Shown piece after piece: positions 8,882 to 17,624 of a stretch of DNA of 64,000 nt. This DNA is from an uncultured Pseudomonadota bacterium (lineage in GTDB: Bacteria > Bdellovibrionota_B > Oligoflexia > Oligoflexales > CAIYRB01): NCBI GenBank assembly GCA_903915625.1, contig CAIWTN010000077.1, positions 21,093-85,092 on the forward strand. Direction: 5' to 3'. Every line of letters begins with the position of its first letter. Position 1 is the stretch's first letter. The translations under genes and the position numbers were made by a program. The notes under the pieces are model-generated. The model was not told the DNA's origin and searched no databases. It saw nothing but the letters and a program-made list of their open reading frames with translations.

Positions 8882-10807
8882 CTAAGGTAGTTGCGTTTTG
8901 GTTGCGACGCTTTTCTCCGCCGAGAGTATGCTGTCGAGATACTGCGCTGCCTCTGCATTGCTTGGGTATTGCTGCTTGAGAATTTGGAGTTGGACGACCG
9001 CCTCTTTAAGATCGCTGTGATCTTTTAGCGCTAGTGCCCAATAGAGGCGAGCGTCGAAGTTGGTTGGATTGATGGCGAGGGCTTTAATGAAGCTAGCCCT
9101 GGCAGCATCCCATTGGTTTGTTCGCACCAGCGCCAGCGCTAGATTTAAATAGGCCGGTGCAAACTCAGGTGCCTGAGACACAGCCTCGCGGCACTGAGTG
9201 ACGGCCTCTGAATAGCGATGTAAATCTGTAAGAACGGAGCAGCGGTTTGAAAGTGCGAGTGGATACAAAGGCCGAATGCGTATGGCTTCAGCAAGAGCAT
9301 CGGCCGCATCTTGAAGTCTATTTAGATTGACGTAGGTTGTACCTAAGTTGTTGTGTGGTCTAGCCCAATCTGGAAGAGCATTCCTTGCACGTTCCAGGAG
9401 TGGCAGGGTTGCCGCCCAGTTGCCTTGATTGGCTAAATCGTTCGATATGCCGATAAGTGCGACAGCACCATCCGGCTGCACTGCTAAACTGTGGTCGAAT
9501 AATTTGCGCTCACTCGACCAGAAGTCCACCTGCCGCAAAGTCTGGGTGGCAAGTAGGGCTAAAATTACCAAACTTGTTATCAAAGTGCCGGTGCGCTGGG
9601 AGTGAACATGATTCACCAGACCGCACACCAATATAGAGGGACCAAGCACGGCGAGGTAAGCATAGCGGTCACAAACAGTGGAAAAGAATTGATAGCCGAA
9701 TGGCAAAAATCCAAGGGAAGGTAGTAGCCCAAGTATAAATACCAAGGCGGCGATTAGCGGCAGTCTGTAACCCAGCATTGGTCTTCTAAACCAAATCCAA
9801 ATGCCCAGTGCTGCACCGCAATACGGCACTAGCGAGCGAATTAGGAGCCAGACATTTCCCATGACCAACTTGGGATGACGTCCATAGTCCAGAGCGAAGT
9901 CGATGGGTATCATGATCTTTTGCAGGTAAAAAATGATTGCATCACCGGCAATCAAGGGTCGCGCCAGCCACGGCACCGGTTGAAAAGTGCCTTCTGCCCC
10001 TTGTGTTGCGTTGGCTACTGAAAAATAGGCGCAAAATGCTAGCGCATGCGGGATGAGCTGCGTCAGGGACCTAAGCATCAATTTGCCGTTTGTGTAAATG
10101 GACATAAGCAAATAAAGCGCGGGTAGGACCAGCTGCGAGGGCTTAGCTAAAATAGCCAGTATGAAGCAAACAAAAGAGATGGCGTAGAATAAGTTCAGGA
10201 TCCGCTGAGACTGCTGAGCCCTCCGTGATGATGCGGATGCAGAACGTGGCGATACGGTAGATCTCGGCTGTAAAAATTTTGCGTAAAACAGCAACGAGGC
10301 TAGCCCAAAAAACGATGACAGTACGTCTTTTGCTCCTGATGCCCAGGCAACCGCTTCGACCTGAATCGGATGAGCGACAAAAAATAGCGCCGCGATTAAG
10401 GCTGCGGCAACGCTAGCACCGAATTCAAGCAGCAGCATCCACACTAGCGCCCCGTTAGCTGCGTGAAGCACGACATTACCAAGGTGAAATATCCATGGCT
10501 TAATTGTCGGGAGTGCCTCGCCACTACTTAGAGCATGGGAAAGCGCAGTCCCAGCAGACCAGTATAGATAGGTGGCTGGTATGTAGAGACCAAGGTAGGG
10601 CTCTTGCCAGTAGCTCGACAGAGTCTCGCTGGTCATCGCTAGCATGCGCGGGTTTTCGTAGATATTTCGGTCGTCATCATGCTCGAGAAAGCCGAAGCGG
10701 ATACTTACGCCGAAAAGAAGAAGAGCTATTACGACTATTAAACCTGCGCCTCGCCAGCGTTGCTTGGAAGTTACGATCTCGCGAGAAATTTTCAATTCTT
10801 GTCCCAT
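8882..10807 (-). CDS. Polytopic membrane protein with C-terminal TPRs (TMTC / GT-C-like)
   Basis: A 641-residue protein. The first ~420 residues hold about ten hydrophobic segments; after the first, an acidic loop reads FLEHDDDRNIYENPRML, which resembles the metal/lipid-phosphate-binding loop of GT-C transferases (TMTC O-mannosyltransferase-like). Residues ~430-620 are TPR repeats (LPLLERARNALPDWARPHNNLG; NRLQDAADALAEAIRIRP; RASFIKALAINPTNFDARLYWALAL). This layout, GT-C membrane domain plus TPR, is that of eukaryotic TMTC1-4 and their bacterial homologues. Role is probably transfer of a sugar from a lipid carrier at the periplasmic face; the acceptor is unknown. Divergent from the metalloprotease lipoprotein gene at 11038. 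Confidence 0.7.
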   Translation of the reverse strand: MGQELKISREIVTSKQRWRGAGLIVVIALLLFGVSIRFGFLEHDDDRNIYENPRMLAMTSETLSSYWQEPYLGLYIPATYLYWSAGTALSHALSSGEALPTIKPWIFHLGNVVLHAANGALVWMLLLEFGASVAAALIAALFFVAHPIQVEAVAWASGAKDVLSSFFGLASLLFYAKFLQPRSTVSPRSASASSRRAQQSQRILNLFYAISFVCFILAILAKPSQLVLPALYLLMSIYTNGKLMLRSLTQLIPHALAFCAYFSVANATQGAEGTFQPVPWLARPLIAGDAIIFYLQKIMIPIDFALDYGRHPKLVMGNVWLLIRSLVPYCGAALGIWIWFRRPMLGYRLPLIAALVFILGLLPSLGFLPFGYQFFSTVCDRYAYLAVLGPSILVCGLVNHVHSQRTGTLITSLVILALLATQTLRQVDFWSSERKLFDHSLAVQPDGAVALIGISNDLANQGNWAATLPLLERARNALPDWARPHNNLGTTYVNLNRLQDAADALAEAIRIRPLYPLALSNRCSVLTDLHRYSEAVTQCREAVSQAPEFAPAYLNLALALVRTNQWDAARASFIKALAINPTNFDARLYWALALKDHSDLKEAVVQLQILKQQYPSNAEAAQYLDSILSAEKSVATKTQLP

Positions 10808-11037
10808 TGTCTTTTTCCCGAATCAAGGCTCGCTGTCGGCAAAGGTGGCCTGAAGGTGCGATTTCATTATAGCCCAAGTCGGTTGCCTAAAAGGCTCCTG
10901 CTGACAATTGTAAGTGATGGAAAGATTTGATTATAGATGGGTTTTTGAGCGTTGCACTAAAGAAAACTGAGCACTGTGCCGATAAGCAACGTGCAGTGCT
11001 GGCGTCGATTAGGGGCAAGAGACTTACGAGGGTATTA

Positions 11038-12333
11038 GTGAAAATAGAACTCGTAGCAAGAAAAATTTCTGTGATCTTATTGGCCAGCATACCGGTCAAT
11101 TTGGCTGGCTGCGACTTTAAGTCACGTGCGGATAATCACCTAAAATATCTTACCGAAAGCGACGAGCAGTGCGCATCCTACGACACGGCCAGGATGGATT
11201 ACATTCGTAAACTGCCGTCGGGTTTCATCACCGGTTATCAAGGCAACCAGATGGAGGTTGTCGTCAATCGCATCGCAGGGATTCCTGACCGTGACTTGGA
11301 CCATTTACTGTGGTCATTTTCAAATCGAAAGCTAAGCGGCATAAAGCCGGGATTTGCACTCTTCGGTGTTGCAGGATTGACCACTTTGTCGTCAGGAAGC
11401 ACTAAAGATGGGTTCCGCGGCATGCAAGCTATCAGTATCACGACAGGAGCTAACCAAGGTGGTTTTGCCCTTCAGCATGAGGTTGGTCACGCAGTCGAAA
11501 TCGTAGCGCGTGAAGCAGCGCAAAAGACAGAATATTCAAATTTTGATGCGGCGATGCGCGATGTCGTGAACGAACTCAACAGCAAAGGTGGACTGATTCG
11601 AGGGTATGCGAAGTCCAGTCCTGGAGAAGCATGGGCTGAGTCTTATGCTAACTATTACTGCTCCCCCAAGACTCAGAATTTTATCCGCGATAATTTACCG
11701 AGGACGTTTAAATTTTTGAACGCCGTATTGACACCGGCCCGCTGGGCATCGCCACCAGCCCCCACGGCAGCTGTGGTAAACAACCCCAGTGGTGGTCAAG
11801 GTGGCCAGCAAGATTCGCAGACATCCGGTGCGTCAAAAGCCGCTGACAGTGCTGGGCAGCCGCGGGGCGCTGGTGAGGCTAGCGGCGAATGGTTGGATAA
11901 ACTAGTCAAGAATGCAGATCCTAGCGTTTTTAAACCATCAGCCGCCGCCCAGAGTAGTTTTAAGGGCAGTGCTGAGGGCAGTAACGAAAGCATTCGTCTC
12001 GCCTTAGAGGATTCCGCAGATGGCTCGACGGACACCGGGATGATGTTTGCTTCGGACGCTGATGCGGACCAGGTTTTGGTCTGTTTCGACTCGGAATCAG
12101 CCTGCAAAGCCAAGAGCGCTCTATCGGCTGCGGACGCCTTATTGACCGTTCCAAGAACTAAAATCATCGGTGGCCGCAGTTTCTTTTTGACGAAATACTT
12201 CCGTGCAGATCAGGCTAACTATCTGCTGCAGCCGTGGTCCGCCTTGGCCTATGACAAAGACGGGACCCTACTGAGTTCACGACGGTTCATGCTCAGCGAG
12301 AGGGGCGGGAAGGTTGGGAAGGCAAAAAAATGA
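11038..12333 (+). CDS. Putative zinc metalloprotease lipoprotein (anthrax lethal-factor-like domain)
   Basis: From GTG 11038 the protein begins with a signal and lipobox (IPVNLAGC), so it should be lipid-anchored in the envelope. Residues ~147-151 form the zinc motif HEVGH, and about 50 residues later WAESYANYYC supplies a candidate third Glu ligand near residue 201; this spacing resembles M34/ATLF-type metallopeptidases. Residues ~245-330 are a Gly/Ser/Ala-rich linker, followed by a C-terminal domain of about 110 residues of unknown fold. It overlaps the next small lipoprotein gene by four bases (ATGA), so the two are translationally coupled. Substrate unknown; peptidase activity is inferred from the motif only. 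Confidence 0.75.
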   Translation: MKIELVARKISVILLASIPVNLAGCDFKSRADNHLKYLTESDEQCASYDTARMDYIRKLPSGFITGYQGNQMEVVVNRIAGIPDRDLDHLLWSFSNRKLSGIKPGFALFGVAGLTTLSSGSTKDGFRGMQAISITTGANQGGFALQHEVGHAVEIVAREAAQKTEYSNFDAAMRDVVNELNSKGGLIRGYAKSSPGEAWAESYANYYCSPKTQNFIRDNLPRTFKFLNAVLTPARWASPPAPTAAVVNNPSGGQGGQQDSQTSGASKAADSAGQPRGAGEASGEWLDKLVKNADPSVFKPSAAAQSSFKGSAEGSNESIRLALEDSADGSTDTGMMFASDADADQVLVCFDSESACKAKSALSAADALLTVPRTKIIGGRSFFLTKYFRADQANYLLQPWSALAYDKDGTLLSSRRFMLSERGGKVGKAKK

Positions 12334-12590
12334 AAAACGCCCCAAAACTGACCATTAGCGCTGAATCGAACCCACGGCGCTCTCTTGCGATGGCTGTTTT
12401 AACGGTATTAACAATTGCTTATGGTTGCAGTGAGCCGCAGTCGGCAAGAATAAACCCGGTGACCGGAGGGTCCGCAGGTGCTATCAGTACCCGTACGACA
12501 AGAGAAGACCTGGTCGTAATGGTCAATGGTAAGAAGTGGGATGGTCGTAGCGATGTGGATAGTTCCCAGTATAAGATCACTGGCGATTAA
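12330..12590 (+). CDS. Small lipoprotein coupled to the metalloprotease gene
   Basis: An 86-residue product with a late-starting hydrophobic signal (AMAVLTVLTIAYGC) ending in a lipobox; the mature part is only about 50 residues, polar, and without a recognised domain. Its ATG overlaps the stop codon of the preceding metalloprotease gene, and a hairpin terminator follows three bases after its own stop, so these two genes form a closed two-gene operon. A role as inhibitor, chaperone or partner of the protease is a guess from coupling alone. Confidence 0.65.
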   Translation: MKNAPKLTISAESNPRRSLAMAVLTVLTIAYGCSEPQSARINPVTGGSAGAISTRTTREDLVVMVNGKKWDGRSDVDSSQYKITGD

Positions 12591-12592
12591 TC

Positions 12593-12620
12593 TGCGGGCA
12601 CCGACTGTGCCCGCAAATCT
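12593..12620 (+). terminator. Rho-independent-like hairpin after the protease/lipoprotein pair
   Basis: A perfect 9-bp stem, TGCGGGCAC (12593-12601) against GTGCCCGCA (12607-12615), with a 5-base loop lies directly after the stop codon of the small lipoprotein gene. The following bases are only moderately T-rich (ATCTGTTGTGATTC), so termination may be partial. Confidence 0.7.
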
Positions 12621-12653
12621 GTTGTGATTCTCATGCTTAGAAAGCTCCGCTAG

Positions 12654-14288
12654 ATGATTCATCTGTCTAATCTGACCAAACGTCAGGGTGTCCGTACCCT
12701 TTACGAAAATGCCAACTTCCACATCCGTCCGGGGGACAGAATCGGCCTAGTTGGACCCAACGGGGCAGGTAAGACGACGATTTTTCGCTTGATCACTGGC
12801 GAGGATCAGGCTGATGTCGGGACCATTTCGATCAATCCCAACGCTGTGGTTGGCTACTTCTCCCAGGATGTTGGTGACATGCGTGGCAGGACGGCACTTG
12901 AGGAGGTCAAGGCCGGTGCGGGCCGGGTGTACGAGCTTGGTAGTATCATAGCCGCAGCAGAGCAGCGGCTTGCCGAGTCAGAGGAAAATCCGCTTAGCGA
13001 TGACGAGATGACCACTCTGATGGAGCGCTACGGCGATGCACAGCTGGAATTTCAGCAACGCGGTGGCTACGACCTGGACGCGAGAGCGAAGGCGGTACTG
13101 ACAGGCCTTGGGATTGGCCCCGATGATCATCATCGAGCGGTCGAGGACTTCAGCGGTGGTTGGAAGATGCGGATCGCCTTGGCGCGTATTCTTACCCTTA
13201 ATCCCGATGTCTTGCTGATGGATGAACCGACTAACCACTTGGATATCGAATCCATCGTGTGGTTGGAACAGTGGCTGGCTGCGTTCAAAGGCGCCATCCT
13301 CATGACGAGTCACGACCGCGAATTTATGAACCGCCTGGTGTCCCGCGTGGTCGAGATCGCTAATAAAGCGATCACGATGTACAGCGGTAATTACGACTTC
13401 TACCTGCGTGAGCGCGAAGTTCGTAGAGAGCAACTGTTGGCAGCTCATAAGCGCCAGGCTGATATGCTAGCAAAAGAAGAAGACTTCATCGCTAAGTTTG
13501 CCGCACGTGCATCGCACGCAGCGCAGGTGCAGTCGCGGGTGAAAAAGCTCGATAAGATCGAGCGCATCGAGATTCCGCCGGAAGCCAAAACGATCTACTT
13601 CCAATTTGCGACACCCCCACGCAGCGGTAACGATGTGGTGCGGTTGAACGATCTGGAGAAGGTGTGGGAGCGTGATGATGGCAAAACTAAGCGCGTATTC
13701 TCTGGAGTGAGTGGCACCGTCCGGCGCTTGGACAAAATCGCGGTGACCGGTGTCAACGGTGCCGGTAAATCTACGCTCCTTAAGACAATCATCGGCCAAA
13801 CTGAGCCTACAGGCGGTACCCTGGCCCTTGGAGCAAGCGTCAACGTTGGTTATTTCAGCCAGCATGCGTTGGATGTCCTGAATCCAAATCAGACGGTATT
13901 TGACTGCGTATCGCAGCGCCTGCCGGATGCCAGCATTGGTTACGTTCGCAACCTGCTGGGTGCGTTTCTGTTTAGTGGAGACGATATCGAGAAGAAGATC
14001 GGCGTACTATCCGGTGGGGAAAAGAGCCGTGTGGCGCTTGCTCTCATTCTGGCGAGCCCAGTCAATTTCTTGATTCTTGACGAACCGACTAACCACTTAG
14101 ATATCGAGTCGCGCGAGGTGCTACTTCGTGCGGTGCAGGAATTCGATGGCACGGTCATGCTGGTGAGCCATGATAGGCACTTCCTCCGCCAGATTGTGAA
14201 CCGGGTCTTTGAGATACGGGACGGCGAGATGCGTAGCTATGACGGTAGCTATGACTACTACTTAGAGAAGACGAATCAGGTGGTCTAA
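12654..14288 (+). CDS. ABC-F family ATPase
   Basis: Soluble tandem-ATPase protein of the ABC-F class, which act on ribosomes (translation factors or antibiotic-resistance protection). Two complete nucleotide-binding domains are visible: Walker A GPNGAGKTT and GVNGAGKST; signature FSGGWKMR and LSGGEKSR; Walker B LLMDEPTNHLD and LILDEPTNHLD; and H-switches TSHDRE and VSHDRH. A linker of about 80 residues with basic and coiled-coil character (residues ~240-320) is the P-site tRNA-interaction motif region. There is no membrane domain. Length 544 is close to YbiT/EttA-type members; I cannot assign the subclass securely. Monocistronic. Confidence 0.92.
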   Translation: MIHLSNLTKRQGVRTLYENANFHIRPGDRIGLVGPNGAGKTTIFRLITGEDQADVGTISINPNAVVGYFSQDVGDMRGRTALEEVKAGAGRVYELGSIIAAAEQRLAESEENPLSDDEMTTLMERYGDAQLEFQQRGGYDLDARAKAVLTGLGIGPDDHHRAVEDFSGGWKMRIALARILTLNPDVLLMDEPTNHLDIESIVWLEQWLAAFKGAILMTSHDREFMNRLVSRVVEIANKAITMYSGNYDFYLREREVRREQLLAAHKRQADMLAKEEDFIAKFAARASHAAQVQSRVKKLDKIERIEIPPEAKTIYFQFATPPRSGNDVVRLNDLEKVWERDDGKTKRVFSGVSGTVRRLDKIAVTGVNGAGKSTLLKTIIGQTEPTGGTLALGASVNVGYFSQHALDVLNPNQTVFDCVSQRLPDASIGYVRNLLGAFLFSGDDIEKKIGVLSGGEKSRVALALILASPVNFLILDEPTNHLDIESREVLLRAVQEFDGTVMLVSHDRHFLRQIVNRVFEIRDGEMRSYDGSYDYYLEKTNQVV

Positions 14289-14411
14289 GTCACACTGTAA
14301 TATAATAGCTCTTCACAATTTCGAAATCCCCAGTGTATTCCTCAGGGACTACAGGTTTAGTTTTGTTGACCACAAAACGACGACCCATTACCACTATTGG
14401 GGGTAGATCCA

Positions 14412-15101
14412 ATGAAGAAGTTGCTGCTTGCGGTCACGCTAAGTCTCTTGTCTGTACAGGCCTCTGCCGAAGTCGCTTCGTTAACTCGCTCGTGTGAGAC
14501 GGGTAAGTGTACCTGGGCCGAGATGGTCCAGGCACGCGGCTCGTCTGATAAACTGGTGCTGAAGAAATTCCCCTCGGACGGCATTGAAGCCTATATGCCC
14601 ATCGGCCGCACCGAGGTGAACGGTATTCCGGAAACCGCTCAGGGAATATGGTGGATCAGCCTAAATTTACCTGGCGATATTCTTTGCACGTTCGGCAATG
14701 CGACCTGGGATGCTAGCACTAGAACAGCGACGGTACCGGTTTATGGCGCCGGCAATTTTAGTTTTCACGCAAATGAAACGGGTGCCTCAGCCTATTATCC
14801 TCTCCTGGCAACTCACTTTACCTATGAAGTGAAGTTTACGGATGATGACCACTACGCAACGATCACTCCCGTGCTCGACTTTCTCGGTCACCGAGTCTCA
14901 GTGCCCAAGCTGTTCGTGAAATTTGCGATGCGTTACGTCGATGATGGTCACTGGGTGCGGGAAAGCTGGCTCCTCGGCAAACGCTTGCCTGATTATGACT
15001 TCCTTCGCGTCGTGCGCGCTGATGGACAGCGGGACGACGCTTATGCTGGTTATTTGAAGGTGGCTGATGAGGAGTCTTATTTGGCGGTCAAAGTTGAGTG
15101 A
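14412..15101 (+). CDS. Secreted protein of unknown function
   Basis: From ATG 14412 the product starts with a clear signal peptide (MKKLLLAVTLSLLSVQASA, cleavage after ASA), leaving a periplasmic protein of about 210 residues. The mature part is rich in beta-type and aromatic residues, with two Cys near the N-terminus (CETGKC). No family recognised. A frame extension to 14397 has no ribosome site. It stands alone, convergent with the glycosidase gene ending at 15113. Confidence 0.7.
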   Translation: MKKLLLAVTLSLLSVQASAEVASLTRSCETGKCTWAEMVQARGSSDKLVLKKFPSDGIEAYMPIGRTEVNGIPETAQGIWWISLNLPGDILCTFGNATWDASTRTATVPVYGAGNFSFHANETGASAYYPLLATHFTYEVKFTDDDHYATITPVLDFLGHRVSVPKLFVKFAMRYVDDGHWVRESWLLGKRLPDYDFLRVVRADGQRDDAYAGYLKVADEESYLAVKVE

Positions 15102-15112
15102 AGGCTGATTTT

Positions 15113-16699
15113 TTACTCAACAATGCACCAGTCTTCGACAGCGCTTCCTGAGGTGGGAGATTTCTTGCGATAAAGGGTCTCGCTGACGAAGAAGGGCTTA
15201 CCGTGGCCCCCTCCGAAGTTTGTGCACAAATCAGGATCGTTAATGGTCGGTGCTGGATTTTGTAGGTAGGTCATCGCGTTTAGCATCAGTGGCATGGCTT
15301 GGATGGAGGCATCCTTCCAGCCTAGCACTCCATGGTAACCGAGCTGTTTTAGTTTGTCGTAAGTCAGGCGGGGTGACGTGAGTTCAAACTCGAGATACTC
15401 TTTCATGTCGAACTCGCCCACATAAATTGGCTTATCAAAGCCAAAGGAACTTGCCGCATTCTGGAATGGGCTGTTCTCTTTTCCTTTATTGGCATAGTAA
15501 TGGACTTGATAGAAATCGAGATATCCCATCGGGTCTTTACCGGCTTTGACTAAAGCCTCGTCGGAATAGATATTGCCTGTGCTCAGGTTTTTATTCAGAT
15601 ACTTCATGGACACTGCGCCTACCGTGACTAAATTGGACGGGGCGATGTGGTGAATTCTACCGGCAATTTTATTGACGAAGGTTTGCACAGCCGCTAAGTC
15701 AACTCGGTCTGTAGCTTCGACATTGCCCCAGTTTTCTGCCGTAGTCATACCCTCTGGTTCATTAATAACGTCCCAGGAGTGAAGTGCGGGGTGACTGCGA
15801 ACCGCGTAAACCATCGGAGTGAGTGCCCTGTCGAGATAATCTCGCATGTGCTTGGCATCAGTTAGTAATAGGCGATTTGCGGCGACTCGGCCGGAATCCT
15901 TTTTCTTCAGCTCCGACCTCAGCATATCAAAGGACCACAGAGTCAGCATGAGCTGGACTTTTTGAGTGGCGGCTACATCGAGAATTTTTGTTAAATCTTT
16001 GATCGTGTAGGCGCCTGGCCCTAGAACGCGTGCGCCTTCGTATTCTGGCGTCAGTGATCCATCTGTATGTAACCAGATCCGAGCGACCGTGCCGCCGGCT
16101 GCGGCTACTTGGCTTAGCTGACGTTTGATTTCTGCTAAATTCGGTGCGCCTGTACCGACATCTCTGGCGAAATCAACCCAAGCCAGGTTTATTCCTGTGC
16201 TGAAATTGTCGCGTAGTCGCTTTTGATTGGCTAATTGGATATTGGGATCGGGGGAGTCATTGGTAACAGGCTCCCAGGGACGTTGGTCCTTAAAGCAGAG
16301 GGTCACGGGAAAACCATTCACGTCGCCCGGTTTATTACGAGTCAGATTAAATTTGAGGGCTTTACTCACGCAGTTGGCGGTGCTGAGGACAGCCTCTCCA
16401 CCAGCGAAATAGTTTAGGCTGAGTTGATACTCACCGGGAGGGGCGCTCACTGCAATCGAATCGCTGACCTTCTTGCTCTCTTTGTCGTAGGTTTTTTTTG
16501 TATCCGAACTGCGCATTAATGAGAGCGAGACTCGATCGATGCCAAGATCCATGGCTTGGATCTCTTGTATGCCGGGAATGGTGAGCGTTGCTAAATCGTC
16601 TCCTCGGCGCAGTTCTCTTTGGGACGCTTGCGTGGGTACACACGCTGAAATTAGAAGTGATGACCATAGCGGACGGCGAAGCATCGGACCATGGGGCAT
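15113..16699 (-). CDS. GH-A clan glycoside hydrolase lipoprotein (beta-mannanase/cellulase-like)
   Basis: ATG 16699 gives a signal with lipobox (SLLISAC), so this is a lipid-anchored or secreted enzyme of about 528 residues. After an N-terminal beta-rich domain of ~150 residues comes a TIM-barrel segment with the two clan GH-A glutamates: SWDVINEPEG (acid/base, about residue 314) and IYVGEFDM (nucleophile, about 429), 115 residues apart, as in GH5/mannan endo-1,4-beta-mannosidases. Likely degrades a beta-linked polysaccharide outside the cell; exact substrate unknown. The longer frame to 16795 lacks a proper start. Upstream is an AT-rich promoter-like region shared with the divergent protease gene at 16910. 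Confidence 0.78.
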   Translation of the reverse strand: MPHGPMLRRPLWSSLLISACVPTQASQRELRRGDDLATLTIPGIQEIQAMDLGIDRVSLSLMRSSDTKKTYDKESKKVSDSIAVSAPPGEYQLSLNYFAGGEAVLSTANCVSKALKFNLTRNKPGDVNGFPVTLCFKDQRPWEPVTNDSPDPNIQLANQKRLRDNFSTGINLAWVDFARDVGTGAPNLAEIKRQLSQVAAAGGTVARIWLHTDGSLTPEYEGARVLGPGAYTIKDLTKILDVAATQKVQLMLTLWSFDMLRSELKKKDSGRVAANRLLLTDAKHMRDYLDRALTPMVYAVRSHPALHSWDVINEPEGMTTAENWGNVEATDRVDLAAVQTFVNKIAGRIHHIAPSNLVTVGAVSMKYLNKNLSTGNIYSDEALVKAGKDPMGYLDFYQVHYYANKGKENSPFQNAASSFGFDKPIYVGEFDMKEYLEFELTSPRLTYDKLKQLGYHGVLGWKDASIQAMPLMLNAMTYLQNPAPTINDPDLCTNFGGGHGKPFFVSETLYRKKSPTSGSAVEDWCIVE

Positions 16700-16909
16700 G
16701 CAAATTGTCCTTTCCGTTGGAGCATGGAGAATCAGTGGAGTCATAGGAGATCGGAGCAGGAGGGCCGGGTGTGCGGAGCTGCGAGCTCTACACATTCATA
16801 GTTATATTAAAATAAATTATACTTGTAAACATTTTTTTAATAGTGTAGTTAATAATTATAAAGATTGTTGATTTATTTTAAACGCGCATGAACCATGGCG
16901 AGATGATAA

Positions 16910-17545
16910 ATGCCCAATAAGATTAGGGATTTTATTGATTTGGTCGCCTGCGTATTCGTTCTTATGGTCATTCTTCAGAGCGGCAGTGCTATGGCTGACA
17001 GTTGGCCGCAGGAACGCCGGGAGCATCTCCGGGTTTGCTGGGAGATTCCTGATTTTAAAGAAGAAAAGCAGTGGGTTGCCAATGCTATTGAACGTGAGTA
17101 CGGCAGCCGACAGTTACTAAATGTGGTGGAGTGGGGCGAATGTGACGCCATGCCCGATGCCAACATCCGGATCACGATTATGGATCAAGGCCCCCATACG
17201 CGCGGGATCGGTCCTCAACTAGATCAACTAGAGCACGGTGTCGTATTTAATTTTACGTTTATGCACTGGGGTCGCTCTTGTAAGGCGCAGCGGCGAGAAT
17301 GTATTGAAGGCATCGCTGTGCATGAGTTTGGTCACGTGTTAGGCCTTCCTGATGCCGCTATTCCTATGGGTGGAGATTCAGCGACGTGCAGCGGTGTGCA
17401 GCTTGCGACTCAGGAAGTGCAGTCTGATGTGGTGATCGGGGAAGACTCTGTCATGAACTACTGCAATCCTAACTGGCGCAGCGGTAGGTTGACCGGTACG
17501 GATCTCGTGGCGATTGGGTCCATGTTCCAGTTACAGGGTAAATGA
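16910..17545 (+). CDS. Secreted matrixin-like zinc metalloprotease
   Basis: A 211-residue protein with a signal peptide (hydrophobic segment ending SGSAMA). The zinc motif HEFGHVLGLPD (residues 138-148) follows the HExxHxxGxxD pattern seen in snapalysin-type (M7) and matrixin-like peptidases, with the third ligand an Asp. A Met-turn candidate, DSVMNYC, follows about 40 residues later. The mature catalytic domain is short (~180 residues) and has no propeptide of recognisable size. It probably acts in the periplasm or outside. Divergent from the glycosidase lipoprotein; both could serve degradation of external polymers. Confidence 0.8.
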   Translation: MPNKIRDFIDLVACVFVLMVILQSGSAMADSWPQERREHLRVCWEIPDFKEEKQWVANAIEREYGSRQLLNVVEWGECDAMPDANIRITIMDQGPHTRGIGPQLDQLEHGVVFNFTFMHWGRSCKAQRRECIEGIAVHEFGHVLGLPDAAIPMGGDSATCSGVQLATQEVQSDVVIGEDSVMNYCNPNWRSGRLTGTDLVAIGSMFQLQGK

Positions 17546-17624
17546 ACGCGGTTTGACGGCGTAGAGTCAGATTGTTATTTTCGCCCTCGGCCGCGTTGCT
17601 TGTGGCCTAGTCGAGGATTTACCC

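Noticed and set aside
12978..14158. Long minus-strand ORFs inside the ABC-F gene
   Set aside because: Antisense frames of a highly conserved ATPase; no homology-like motif or start signals.
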